Shown in pieces: positions 12,601-24,072 of a stretch of DNA of 64,000 nucleotides. The notes under the pieces are model-generated. The model saw nothing but the letters and a program-made list of their open reading frames with translations, did not search any database and was not told the DNA's origin. A program made the position numbers and the translations under genes. Position 1 is the first letter of the stretch, and every line of letters begins with the position of its first letter. This DNA comes from Nomia melanderi (taxonomy: Eukaryota > Arthropoda > Insecta > Hymenoptera > Halictidae), in NCBI RefSeq assembly GCF_051020985.1, contig NW_027475134.1, positions 4,216,001 through 4,280,000 of the forward strand, read 5' to 3'.

Positions 12601-12783
12601 TGATATCTCGGGCGCTATTAGAGATAGCGCAATAAACCAAAGTGAATTATCTGCAGGAGGCCCTGGCGCATGAATCTGTGCAGCGGGAACGACCTCGTAC
12701 CACCAGGGGCCGAGAAAACCACCGTCTCAAGGGGCCGGACACTCAGGGTCAGGGAAAAATCCAATATATATCTGGTGATATCT
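6480..12783 (+). repeat. HOR I, copy 2: 6,304 bp, one monomer shorter
   Basis: This copy matches copy 1 at +6,479 up to about 12,380, then at +6,304. The change is exactly 175 bp. At about 12,370-12,390 the sequence goes from the GGAACACC monomer straight into GTCTCATCGGGCCGGACGCTC, which in copy 1 belongs to the next monomer (about 6,070-6,095). The monomer equivalent to 5,905-6,080 was therefore lost by an in-register deletion within shared sequence. Confidence 0.9.
9797..9972 (+). repeat. XhoI/EagI marker monomer, copy 4 (176 bp)
   Basis: CTCGAG lies at 9,924-9,929, 3,327 bp after copy 3, at the alpha/beta boundary of HOR I copy 2. Confidence 0.9.
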
Positions 12784-12949
12784 CGGGTGCTATTAGAGAT
12801 AGCGCAATAAACCAAAGTGAGTTATCTGCAGGAGGCCCTGGCGCCTGAAGCTGTGCAGCGGGAACGACCTCGGACCACCAGGGGCCGAGGAAAGCACCGT
12901 CTCGAGGCGGCCGGACACTCTGGGCCAGGGAAAAATCCAATATATATGT
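12774..12949 (+). repeat. XhoI/EagI marker monomer, copy 5 (176 bp)
   Basis: CTCGAG starts at 12,901. The spacing from copy 3 is 6,304 bp, showing the one-monomer deletion in HOR I copy 2. Confidence 0.9.
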
Positions 12950-15731
12950 GGTGATATCTCGGGTGCTATTACAGATAACGCAATAAATCAAAGTGCATTG
13001 TCTGTAGGAGGCCCTGGCGCATGAATCTGTGCAGCGGGAACGACCTAGGACCACCAGGGGCCGAGAAAACTACAGTCTCATGGGGCCGGACACTCAGGGT
13101 CAGGGGAAAATCCAATATATATCTGGTGATATCTCGGGTGCTATTAGAGATAGCGCAATAAACCGAAGTGAATTATCTGCAGGATGCCCTGGCGCATGAA
13201 TCTGTGCAGCGGGAACGACCTCGGAACACCAGGGGCCGAGAAAACCACCGTCTCATGGGGCAGGACACTCAGGGTCAGTGAAAAATCCAATATATATCTG
13301 GTGATATCTCGGGTGCTATTAGAGATAGCGCAATAAACCGAAGTGAATTATCTGCAGGATGCCCTGGCGCATGAATCTGTGCAGCGGGAACGACCTCGGA
13401 ACACCAGGGGCCGAGAAAACCACCGTCTCATGGGGCAGGACACTCAGGGTCAGTGAAAAATCCAATATATATCTGGTGATATCTTGGGTGCTATTACAGA
13501 TAGCGCAATAAATCAAAGTGCATTGTCTGTAGGAGGTGCTGGCGCATGAACCTGTGCAGCGGGAACGTTCTCGGACCACCAGGGGCCGAGAAAACGACCG
13601 TCTCATCGGGCCGGACGCTCAGGGTCAGTGAAAAATCCAATATATATCTGGTGATATCTCGGGTGCTATTAGAGCTGGCGCAATAAACCGAAGTGAATTG
13701 TCTGCAGGAGGCCCTGGCGCATGAATCTGTGCAGCGGGAACGACCTAGGACCACCAGGGGCCGAGACAACCACAGTCTCATGGGGCCGGACACTCAGGGT
13801 CAGGGGAAAATCCAATATATATCTGGTGATATCTCGGGTGCTATTAAAGATAGCGCAATAAACTAAAGTGAATTATCTGCAGGAGGCCCTGGCGCATGAA
13901 TGTGTGCAGCGGGAACGACCTCGGTCCACCAGGAGCCGAGAAAACCGCAGTCTCATGGGGCCGGACACTCAGGGTCAGGGGAAAATCCAATATATATCTG
14001 GTGATATCTCGGGTGCTATTAGAGATAGCGCAATAAACGAAAGTGAATTATCTGCAGGAGGCCCTGGCGCATGCATCTGTGCAGCGGGAACGACCTCGGA
14101 CCACCAGGGGCCGAAAAAACCACAGTCTCATGGGGCCGGATACTCAGGGTCAGGGGAAAATTCAATATAGATCTGGTGATATCTCGGGTGCTATTACAGA
14201 TAGCGCAATAAATCAAAGTGCATTGTCTGTAGGAGGCCCTGGCGCATGAATCTGTGCAGCGGGAACGACCTAGGACCACCAGGGGCCGAGACAACCACCG
14301 TCTCATGGGGCCGGACACTCAGGGTCAGGGGAAAATCCAATATATATCTGGTGATATCTCGGGTGCTATTACAGATAGCGCAATAAATCAAAGTGCATTG
14401 TCTGTAAGAGGCCCTGGCGCATGAATCTGTGAAGCGGCAACGACCTCGGACCACCAGGGGCCGAGAAAACCACAGTCTCATGGGGCCGGACACTCAGGGT
14501 CAGGGGAAAATCCAGTATATATCTGGTGATATCTCGGGTGCTATTAGAGATAGCGCAATAAACCAAAGTGAATTATCTGCAGGATGCCCTGGCGCATGAA
14601 TCTGTGCAAGCGGGAACGTCCTCGAACCTCCAGGGGCCGAGACAACCACCGTCTCATGGGGCCGGACACTCAGAGTGAGGGAAATATCCAATATATATCT
14701 GGTGATATCTCGGGTGCTATTACAGATTGCGCAATAAATCAAAGTGCATTGTCTGTAGGAGGCCCTGGCGCATGAATCTGTGCAGCGGGAACGTCCTCGG
14801 ACCTCCAGGGGCCGAGACAACCACCGTCTCATGGGGCCGGACACTCAGGGTCCGGGTAAAATCCAATATATATCTGGTGATAACTTGGGTGCTATTACAG
14901 ATAGCGCAATAAATCAAAGTGCATTGTCTGTAGGAGGCCCTGGCGCATGAATCTGTGCAGCGGGAACGACCTCGGACCACCAGGGGCCGAGAAAACCACA
15001 GTCTCATGGGGCCGGACACTCAGGGTCAGGGGAAAATCCAATATATATCTGGTGATATCTCGGGTGCTATTAGAGATAGCGCAATAAACCAAAGTGAATT
15101 ATCTGCAGGATGCCCAGGCGCATGAATCTGTGAAGCGGGAACGACCTCGGACCACCAGGGGCCGAGACAACCACCGTCTCATGGGGCCGGACACTCAGGG
15201 TCAGGGGAAAATCCAATATAGATCTGGTGATATCTCGGGTGCTATTACAGATAGCGCAATAAATCAAAGTGCATTGTCTGTAGGAGGCCCTGGCGCATGA
15301 ATCTGTGCAGCGGGAACGACCTAGGACCACCAGGGGCCGAGACAACCACCGTCTCATGTGGCCGGACACTCAGGGTCAGCGGAAAATCCAATATATATCT
15401 GGTGATATCTCGGGTGCTATTACAGATAGCGCAATAAATCAAAGTGTATTATCTGCAGGAGGCCCTGGCGCATGAATCTGTGCAGCGGGAACGACCTCGG
15501 ACCACCAGGGTCCGAGAAAAACACCGTCTCATGGGGCCGCACACTCAGGGTCAGTGAAAAATCCAATATATATCTGGTGATATCTCGGGTGCTATTACAG
15601 ATAGCGCCATAAATCAAAGTGCTTTGTCTGTAGGAGGCCCTGGCGCATGAATCTGTGCAGCGGGAACGACCTCGGACCACCAGGGGCCGAGACAACCACC
15701 GTCTCATGGGGCCGGACACTCAGGGTCAGGG
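12784..15731 (+). repeat. HOR I, copy 3 (partial and remodelled)
   Basis: It starts with the XhoI-marker monomer and matches copy 2 at +6,304 until about 13,125, then at +5,954 from about 13,475 to 15,731. Two monomers net are missing, and a new tandem pair of identical monomers sits at the join. It ends where GTCAGGGAAAAATCC of HOR I becomes GTCAGGGGAATATCC (difference at 15,732). Confidence 0.87.
13125..13474 (+). repeat. Perfect tandem duplication of one monomer (2 x 175 bp)
   Basis: 13,125-13,299 and 13,300-13,474 read as identical. Both combine AAACCGAAGTG, CTGCAGGATGCCC, CGGAACACC, GGGGCAGGACAC and GTCAGTGAAAAATCC. Neighbouring monomers elsewhere in the array are usually several to many substitutions apart, so this is a very recent single-monomer duplication at the remodelled site of HOR I copy 3. 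Confidence 0.9.
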
Positions 15732-18700
15732 GAATATCCAATATATATCTGGTGATATCACGGGTGCTATTACAGATAGCGCAATAAATCAAAGTACATT
15801 GTCTGTAGGAGGCCCTGGCGCATGAATCTGTGCAGCGGGAACGACCTCGGACCACCAGGGTCCGAGAAAACCACAGTCTCATGGGGCCGGACACTCAGGG
15901 TCAGGGGAAAATCCAATATATATCTGGTGATATCTCGGGTGCTATTACAGATAGCGCAATAAATCAAAGTTCATCGTCTGTAGGAGGCCCTGGCGCATGA
16001 ATCTGTGCAGTGGGAACGACCTCGGGCCACCAGGGGCCGAGAAAACGACCGTCTCATGGGGCCGGACACTCAGGGTCAGGGGAAAATCCAATATATGTCT
16101 GGTGATATCTCGGGTGCTATTACAGATAGCGCAATAAACCATAGTGAATTATCTGCAGGAGGCCCTGGCGCATGAATCTGTGCAGCGGGAACGACCTCGG
16201 ACCACCAGGGGCCGAAAAAACCAAAGTCTCATGGGGCCGGATACTCAGGGTCAGGGGAAAATCCAATATAGATCTGGTGATATCTCGGGTGCTATTACAG
16301 ATAGCGCAATAAATCAAAGTGCATTGTCTGTAGGAGGCCCTGGCGCATGAACCTGTGCAGCGGGAACGACCTCGGACCACCAGGGGCCGAGAAAACGACC
16401 GTCTCATGGGGCCGGACGCTCAGGGTCAGTGAAAAATCCAATATATATCTGGTGATATCTCGGGTGCTATTACAGATAGCGCAATAAATCAAAGTGCATT
16501 GTCTGTAGGAGGCCCTGGCGCATGAACCTGTGCAGCGGGAACGACCTCGGACCACCAGGGGCCGAGAAAACCACAGTCTCATGGGGCCGGACTCTCAGGG
16601 TCAAGGGAAAATCCAATATATATCTGGTGATATCTCGGGTGCTAATAGAGATAGCGCAATAAACCAAAGTGAATTATCTGCAGGAGGCCCTGGCGCATGA
16701 ATCTGTGCAGCGGGAACGGCCTCGGACCAGCAGGGGCCGAGAAAACGACCGTCTCATGGGGCCGGACACTCAGGGTCAGTGAAAAATCCAATATATATCT
16801 GGTGATATCTCGGGTGCTATTAGAGATAGCGCAATAAATCAAAGTGCATTGTCTGTAGGAGGCCCTGGCGGATGAATCTGAGCAGCGGGAACGACCTCGG
16901 ACCACCAGGGGCCGAGAAAACCACAGTCTCATGGGGCCGGACACTCAGGGTCAGGGGAAAATCCAGTATATATCTGGTGATATCTCGGGTGCTATTAGAG
17001 ATAGCGCAATAAACCAAAGTGAATTATCTGCAGGATGCCCTGGCGCATGAATCTGTGCAAGCGGGGACGTCCTCGTACCTCCAGGGGCCGAGACAACCAC
17101 CGTCTCATGGGGCCGGACACTCAGGGTCAGGGTAAAATCCAATATATATCTGGTGATATCTCGGGTGCTATTACAGATAGCGCAATAAATCAAAGTGCAT
17201 TGTCTGTAGGAGGCCCTGGCGCATGAATCTGTGCAGCGGGAACGTCCTCGGACCTCCAGGGGCCGAGACAACCACCGCCTCATGGGGCCGGACACTCAGG
17301 TTCCGGGTAAAATCCAATATATATCTGGTGATATCTTGGGTGCTATTACAGATAGCGCAATAAATCAATGTGCATTGTCTGTAGGAGGCCCTGGCGCATG
17401 AATCTGTGCAGCGGGAACGACCTCGGACCACCAGGGGCCGAGAAAACCACAGTCTCATGGGGCCGGACACTCAGGGTCAGGGGAAAATCCAATATATATC
17501 TGGTGATATCTCGGGTGCTATTAGAGATAGCGCAATAAACCAAAGTGAATTATCTGCAGGATGCCCAGGCGCATGAATCTGTGAAGCGGGAACGACCTCG
17601 GACCACCAGGGGCCGAGACAACCACCGTCTCATGGGGCCGGACACTCAGGGTCAGGGGAATATCCAATATATATCTGGTGATATCACGGGTGCTATTACA
17701 GATAGCGCAATAAATCAAAGTACATTGTCTGTAGGAGGCCCTGGCGCATGAATGTGTGCAGCGGGAACGACCTCGGACCACCAGGGTCCGAGAAAACCAC
17801 AGTCTCATGGGGCCGGACACTCAGGGTCAGGGGAAAATCCAATATATATCTGGTGATATCTCGGGTGCTATTACAGATAGCCCAATAAATCAAAGTTCAT
17901 CGTCTGTAGGAGGCCCTGGCGCATGAATCTGTGCAGTGGGAACGACCTCGGGCCACCAGGGGCCGAGAAAACCACAGTCTCATGGGGACGGACTCTCAGG
18001 GTCAGGGGAAAATCCAATATATATCTGGTGATATCTCGGGTGCTATTAGAGATAGCGCAATAAACCAAAGTGAATTATCTGCAGGAGGCCCTGGCGCATG
18101 CATCTGTGCAGCGGGAACGACCTCGGACCACCAGGGGCCGAGAAAACCACCGTCTCATGGGGCTGGACACTCAGAGTGAGGGAAATATCCAATATATATC
18201 TGGTGATATCTCGGGTCCTATTACAGATAGCGCAATAAATCAAAGTGCATTGTCTGTAGGAGGCCCTGGCGCATGAACCTGTGCAGCGGGAACGACCTCG
18301 GACCACCAGGGGCCGAGAAAACGACCGTCTCATGGGGCCGGACGCTCAGGGTCAGTGAAAAATCCAATATATATCTGGTGATATCTCGGGTGCTATTACA
18401 GATAGCGCAATAAATCAAAGGGCATTGTCTGTAGGAGGCCCTGGCGCATGAACCTGTGCAGCGGCAACGACCTCGGACCACCAGGGGCCGAGAAAACCAC
18501 AGTCTCATGGGGCCGGACACTCAGGGTCAGGGGAAAATCCAATATAGATCTGGTGATATCTCGGGTGTTATTACAGATAGCGCAATAAATCAAAGTGCAT
18601 TGTCTGTAGGAGGCCCTGGCGGATGAATCTGTGCAGCGGGAACGACCTCGGACCACCAGGGGCCGAGAAAACCACAGTCTCATGGGGCCGGACACTCAGG

Positions 18701-19760
18701 GTCAGGGGAAAATCCAATATATATCTGGTGATATCTCGGGTGCTATTACAGATAGCGCAATAAATCAAAGTACATTGTCTGTAGGAGGCCCTGGCGCATG
18801 AACCTGTGCAGCGGCAACGACCTCGGACCACCAGGGGCCGAGAAAACCACCGTCTCATGGGGCCGGACACTCATGGTCAGGGGAAAATCCAATATAGATC
18901 TGGTGATATCTCGGGTGCTATTACAGATAGCGCAATAAATCAAAGTGCATTGTCTGTAGGAGGCCCTGGCGGATGAGTCTGTGCAGCGGGAACGACCTCG
19001 GTCCTCCAGGGGCCGAGACAACCACCGTCTCATGGGGCCGGACACTCAGGGTCAGGGTAAAATCCAATATATATCTGGTGATATCTCGGGTGCTATTACA
19101 GATAGCGCAATAAATCAAAGTGCATTGTCTGTAGGAGGCCCTGGCGCATGAATCTGTGCAGCGGGAACGACGTCGGACCACCAGGGGCCGAAAAAACCAC
19201 AGTCTCATGGGGCCGGACCCTCATGGTCAGGGTAAAATCCAATATATATCTGGTGATATCTCGTGTGCTATTACAGATAGCGCAATAAATCAAAGTGCAT
19301 TGTCTGTAGGAGGCCCTGGCGCATGAATCTGTGCAGCGGGAACGACCTCGGACCACCAGGGGCCGAGAAAACCACAGTCTCATGGGGCCGGACACTCAGG
19401 GTCAGGGGAAAATCCAATATATATCTGGTGATATCTCGGGTGCTATTAGAGATAGCGCAATAAACCAAAGTGAATTATCTGCAGGAGGCCCTGGCGCATG
19501 AATCTGTGCAGCGGGAACGACCTCGGACCACCAGGGGCCGAAAAAACCACAGTCTCATGGGGCCGGATACTCAGGGTCAGGGGAAAATTCAATATAGATC
19601 TGGTGATATCTCGGGTGCTATTACAGATAGAGCAATAAATCAAAGTGCATTGTCTGTAGGAGGCCCTGGCGCATGAATCTGTGCAGCGGGAACGACCAAG
19701 GACCACCAGGGGCCGAGACAACCACCGTCTCATGGGGCCGGACACTCAGGGTCAGGGGAA
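15732..19760 (+). repeat. HOR II, block 1
   Basis: This segment matches the 26.0-29.9 kb region with a constant offset of 10,155 bp (16,120 to 26,275; 17,171 to 27,326; 18,221 to 28,376; 19,446 to 29,601). The opening ~300 bp instead repeats 17.66-17.96 kb (offset about 1,926 bp, eleven monomers plus one base). HOR II monomers are mostly class N, with GGATGAATCTG, GAACCTGTG and ATAGATCT variants. The right edge lies between about 19,728 and 19,799, where HOR I sequence resumes. Confidence 0.88.
19427..19601 (+). repeat. Representative class P monomer (175 bp)
   Basis: Class P differs from class N at linked sites in the first ~50 bp: TTAGAGATAGC, AATAAACCAAAGTGAATTAT and a PstI site CTGCAG. 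This example also carries the GCCGAAAAAACC variant and the BglII-bearing end ATAGATCT. The two classes resemble in concept the A/B monomer types of alpha satellite; that comparison is an analogy only. P and N monomers do not alternate strictly; their order defines the higher-order repeats. Confidence 0.88.
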
Positions 19761-22700
19761 AATCCAATATATATCTGGTGATATCTCGGGTGCTATTAAA
19801 GATAGCGCAATAAACTAAAGTGAATTATCTGCAGGAGGCCCTGGCGCATGAATGTGTGCAGCGGGAACGACCTCGGTCCACCAGGAGCCGAGAAAACCGC
19901 AGTCTCATGGGGCCGGACACTCAGGGTCAGGGAAAAATCCAATATATATCTGGTGATATCTCGGGCGCTATTAGAGATAGCGCAATAAGCCAAAGGGAAT
20001 TATCTGCAGGAGGCCCTGGCGCATGCATCTGTGCAGCGGCAACGACATTAGGACCACCAGGGACCGAGAAAACCACCGTCTCATGGGGCCGGACACTCAG
20101 GGTAAGGGAAAAATCCAATATATATCTGGTGATATCTCGGGTGCTATTAGAGATAGCGCAATAAACTAAAGTGAATTATCTGCAGGAGGCCCTGGCGCAT
20201 GAATGTGTGCAGCGGGAACGACCTCGGACCACCAGGGGCCGAGAAAACCGCAGTCTCATGGGGCCGGACACTCAGGGTCAGGGAAAAATCCAATATATAT
20301 CTGGTGATATCTCGGGCGCTATTAGAGATAGCGCAATAAGCCAAAGGGAATTATCTGCAGGAGGCCCTGGCGCCTGCATCAGTGCAGCGGGAACGACCTA
20401 GGACCACCAGGGGCCGAGAAAACCACAGTCTCATGGGGCCGGACACTCAGGGTCAGGGGAAAATCCAATATATATCTGGTGATATCTCGGGTGCTATTAG
20501 AGATAGCGCAATAAATCAAAGTGCATTGTCTGTAGGAGGCCCTGGCGCATGAATCTGTGCAGCGGGAACGACCTCGGAACACCAGGGGCCGAGAAAACCA
20601 CCGTCTCATGGGGCAGGACACTCAGGGTCAGTGAAAAATCCAATATATATCTGGTGATATCTTGGGTGCTATTACAGATAGCGCAATAAATCAAAGTGCA
20701 TTGTCTGTAGGAGACGCTGGCGCATGAACCTGTGCAGCGGGAACGTTCTCGGACCACCAGGGGCCGAGAAAACGACCGTCTCATCGGGCCGGACGCTCAG
20801 GGTCAGTGAAAAATCCAATATATATCTGGTGATATCTCGGGTGCTATTAGAGATAGCGAAATAAACCGAAGTGAATTATCTGCAGAAGGCCCTGGCGCAT
20901 GAATCTGTGCAACGGGAACGACCTCGGACCACCAGGGGCCGAGAAAACGACAGTCTCAAGGGGCCGGACACTCAGGGTCAGGGGAAAATCCAATATATAT
21001 CTGTTGATATCTCGGGCGCTATTAGAGATAGCGCAATAAACCAAAGTGAATTATCTGCAGGAGGCCCTGGCGCATGAATCTGTGCAGCGGGAACGACCAC
21101 GTACCACCAGGGGCCGAGAAAACCACCGTCTCAAGGGGCCGGACACTCAGGGTCAGGGAAAAATCCAATATATATCTGGTGATATCTCGGGTGCTATTAG
21201 AGATAGCGCAATAAACCAAAGTGAGTTATCTGCAGGAGGCCCTGGCGCCTGAAGCTGTGCAGCGGGAACGACCTCGGACCACCAGGGGCCGAGGAAAGCA
21301 CCGTCTCGAGGCGGCCGGACACTCTGGGCCAGGGAAAAATCCAATATATATGTGGTGATATCTCGGGTGCTATTACAGATAACGCAATAAATCAAAGTGC
21401 ATTGTCTGTAGGAGGCCCTGGCGCATGAATCTGTGCAGCGGGAACGACCTAGGACCACCAGGGGCCGAGAAAACTACAGTCTCATGGGGCCGGACACTCA
21501 GGGTCAGGGGAAAATCCAATATATATCTGGTGATATCTCGGGTGCTATTAGAGATAGCGCAATAAACCAAGGTGAATTATCTGCAGGAGGCCCTGGCGCA
21601 TGAATCTGTGCAACGGGAACGACCTCGGACCACCAGGGGCCGAGAAAACGACAGTCTCAAGGGGCCGGACACTCAGGGTCAGGGGAAAATCCAATATATA
21701 TCTGGTGATATCTCTGGTGCTATTACAGATAGCGCAATAAATCAAAGTGCATTGTCTGTAGGAGGCCCTGGCGCATAAATGTGGCCAGCGGGAACGACCT
21801 CGGACCATCAGGGGCCGAGAAAACCACCGTCTCATGGGGCCGGACACTCAGGGTCAGGGGAAAATCCAATATTTATCTGGTGATATCTCGGGCGCTATTA
21901 GAGATAGCGCAATAAGCCAAAGGGAATAATCTGCAGGAGGCCCTGGCGCATGCATCAGTGCAGCGGGAACGACCTAGGACCACCAGGGGCCGAGAAAACC
22001 ACAGTCTCATGGGGCCGGACACTCAGGGTCAGGGGAAAATCCAATATATATCTGGTGATATCTCGGGTGCTATTAGAGATAGCGCAATAAATCAAAGTGC
22101 ATTGTCTGTAGGAGGCCCTGGCGCATGAATCTGTGCAGCGGGAACGACCTCGGAACACCAGGGGCCGAGAAAACCACCGTCTCATGGGGCAGGACACTCA
22201 GGGTCAGTGAAAAATCCAATATATATCTGGTGATATCTTGGGTGCTATTACAGATAGCGCAATAAATCAAAGTGCATTGTCTGTAGGAGGTGCTGGCGCA
22301 TGAACCTGTGCAGCGGGAACGTTCTCGGACCACCAGGGGCCGAGAAAACGACCGTCTCATCGGGCCGGACGCTCAGGGTCAGTGAAAAATCCAATATATA
22401 TCTGGTGATATCTCGGGTGCTATTAGAGCTGGCGCAATAAACCGAAGTGAATTGTCTGCAGGAGGCCCTGGCGCATGAATCTGTGCAACGGGAACGACCT
22501 CGGACCACCAGGGGCCGAAAAAACCACAGTCTCATGGGGCCGGACTCTCAGGGTCAGGGGAAAATACAATATATATCTGGTGATATCTCGGGTGCTATTA
22601 GAGATAGCGCAATAAACGAAAGTGAATTATCTGCAGGAGGCCCTGGCGCATGCATCTGTGCAGCAGGAACGACCTCGGACCACCAGGGGCCGAAAAAACC

Positions 22701-24072
22701 ACAGTCTCATGGGGCCGGATACTCAGGGTCAGGGGAAAATTCAATATAGATCTGGTGATATCTCGGGTGCTATTACAGATAGCGCAATAAATCAAAGTGC
22801 ATTGTCTGTAGGAGGCCCTGGCGCATGAATCTGTGCAGCGGGAACGACCTAGGACCACCAGGGGCCGAGACAACCACCGTCTCATGGGGCCGGACACTCA
22901 GGGTCAGGGGAAAATCCAATATATATCTGGTGATATCTCGGGTGCTATTACAGATAGCGCAATAAATCAAAGTGCATTGTCTGTAAGAGGCCCTGGCGCA
23001 TGAATCTGTGAAGCGGCAACGACCTCGGACCACCAGGGGCCGAGAAAACCACAGTCTCATGGGGCCGGACACTCAGGGTCAGGGGAAAATCCAGTATATA
23101 TCTGGTGATATCTCGGGTGCTATTAGAGATAGCGCAATAAACCAAAGTGAATTATCTGCAGGATGCCCTGGCGCATGAATCTGTGCAAGCGGGAACGTCC
23201 TCGAACCTCCAGGGGCCGAGACAACCACCGTCTCATGGGGCCGGACACTCAGAGTGAGGGAAATATCCAATATATATCTGGTGATATCTCGGGTGCTATT
23301 ACAGATTGCGCAATAAATCAAAGTGCATTGTCTGTAGGAGGCCCTGGCGCATGAATCTGTGCAGCGGGAACGTCCTCGGACCTCCAGGGGCCGAGACAAC
23401 CACCGTCTCATGGGGCCGGACACTCAGGGTCCGGGTAAAATCCAATATATATCTGGTGATAACTTGGGTGCTATTACAGATAGCGCAATAAATCAAAGTG
23501 CATTGTCTGTAGGAGGCCCTGGCGCATGAATCTGTGCAGCGGGAACGACCTCGGACCACCAGGGGCCGAGAAAACCACAGTCTCATGGGGCCGGACACTC
23601 AGGGTCAGGGGAAAATCCAATATATATCTGGTGATATCTCGGGTGCTATTAGAGATAGCGCAATAAACCAAAGTGAATTATCTGCAGGATGCCCAGGCGC
23701 ATGAATCTGTGAAGCGGGAACGACCTCGGACCACCAGGGGCCGAGACAACCACCGTCTCATGGGGCCGGACACTCAGGGTCAGGGGAAAATCCAATATAG
23801 ATCTGGTGATATCTCGGGTGCTATTACAGATAGCGCAATAAATCAAAGTGCATTGTCTGTAGGAGGCCCTGGCGCATGAATCTGTGCAGCGGGAACGACC
23901 TAGGACCACCAGGGGCCGAGACAACCACCGTCTCATGTGGCCGGACACTCAGGGTCAGCGGAAAATCCAATATATATCTGGTGATATCTCGGGTGCTATT
24001 ACAGATAGCGCAATAAATCAAAGTGTATTATCTGCAGGAGGCCCTGGCGCATGAATCTGTGCAGCGGGAACG
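19761..24072 (+). repeat. HOR I island (~4.3 kb) inside HOR II
   Basis: 19.8-21.4 kb matches 5.1-6.7 kb (offset 14,708), 21.4-22.75 kb matches 3.5-4.9 kb (offset 17,860), and 22.77-24.02 kb matches 1.76-3.01 kb (offset 21,012). The island contains an XhoI-marker monomer. The left junction is between ~19,728 and 19,799. The right junction is between ~24,055 and 24,089, from an AAGTGTATTATCTGCAGG monomer of HOR I into the GGGGCTGGACAC monomer of HOR II. Both joins are in monomer register. Confidence 0.88.
21178..21353 (+). repeat. XhoI/EagI marker monomer, copy 6 (176 bp), inside HOR I island
   Basis: CTCGAG starts at 21,305. This copy lies in the HOR I island at 19.8-24.1 kb and is the last one in the window; none is seen in HOR II, III or IV. 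It is therefore a good family tag. Confidence 0.9.
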
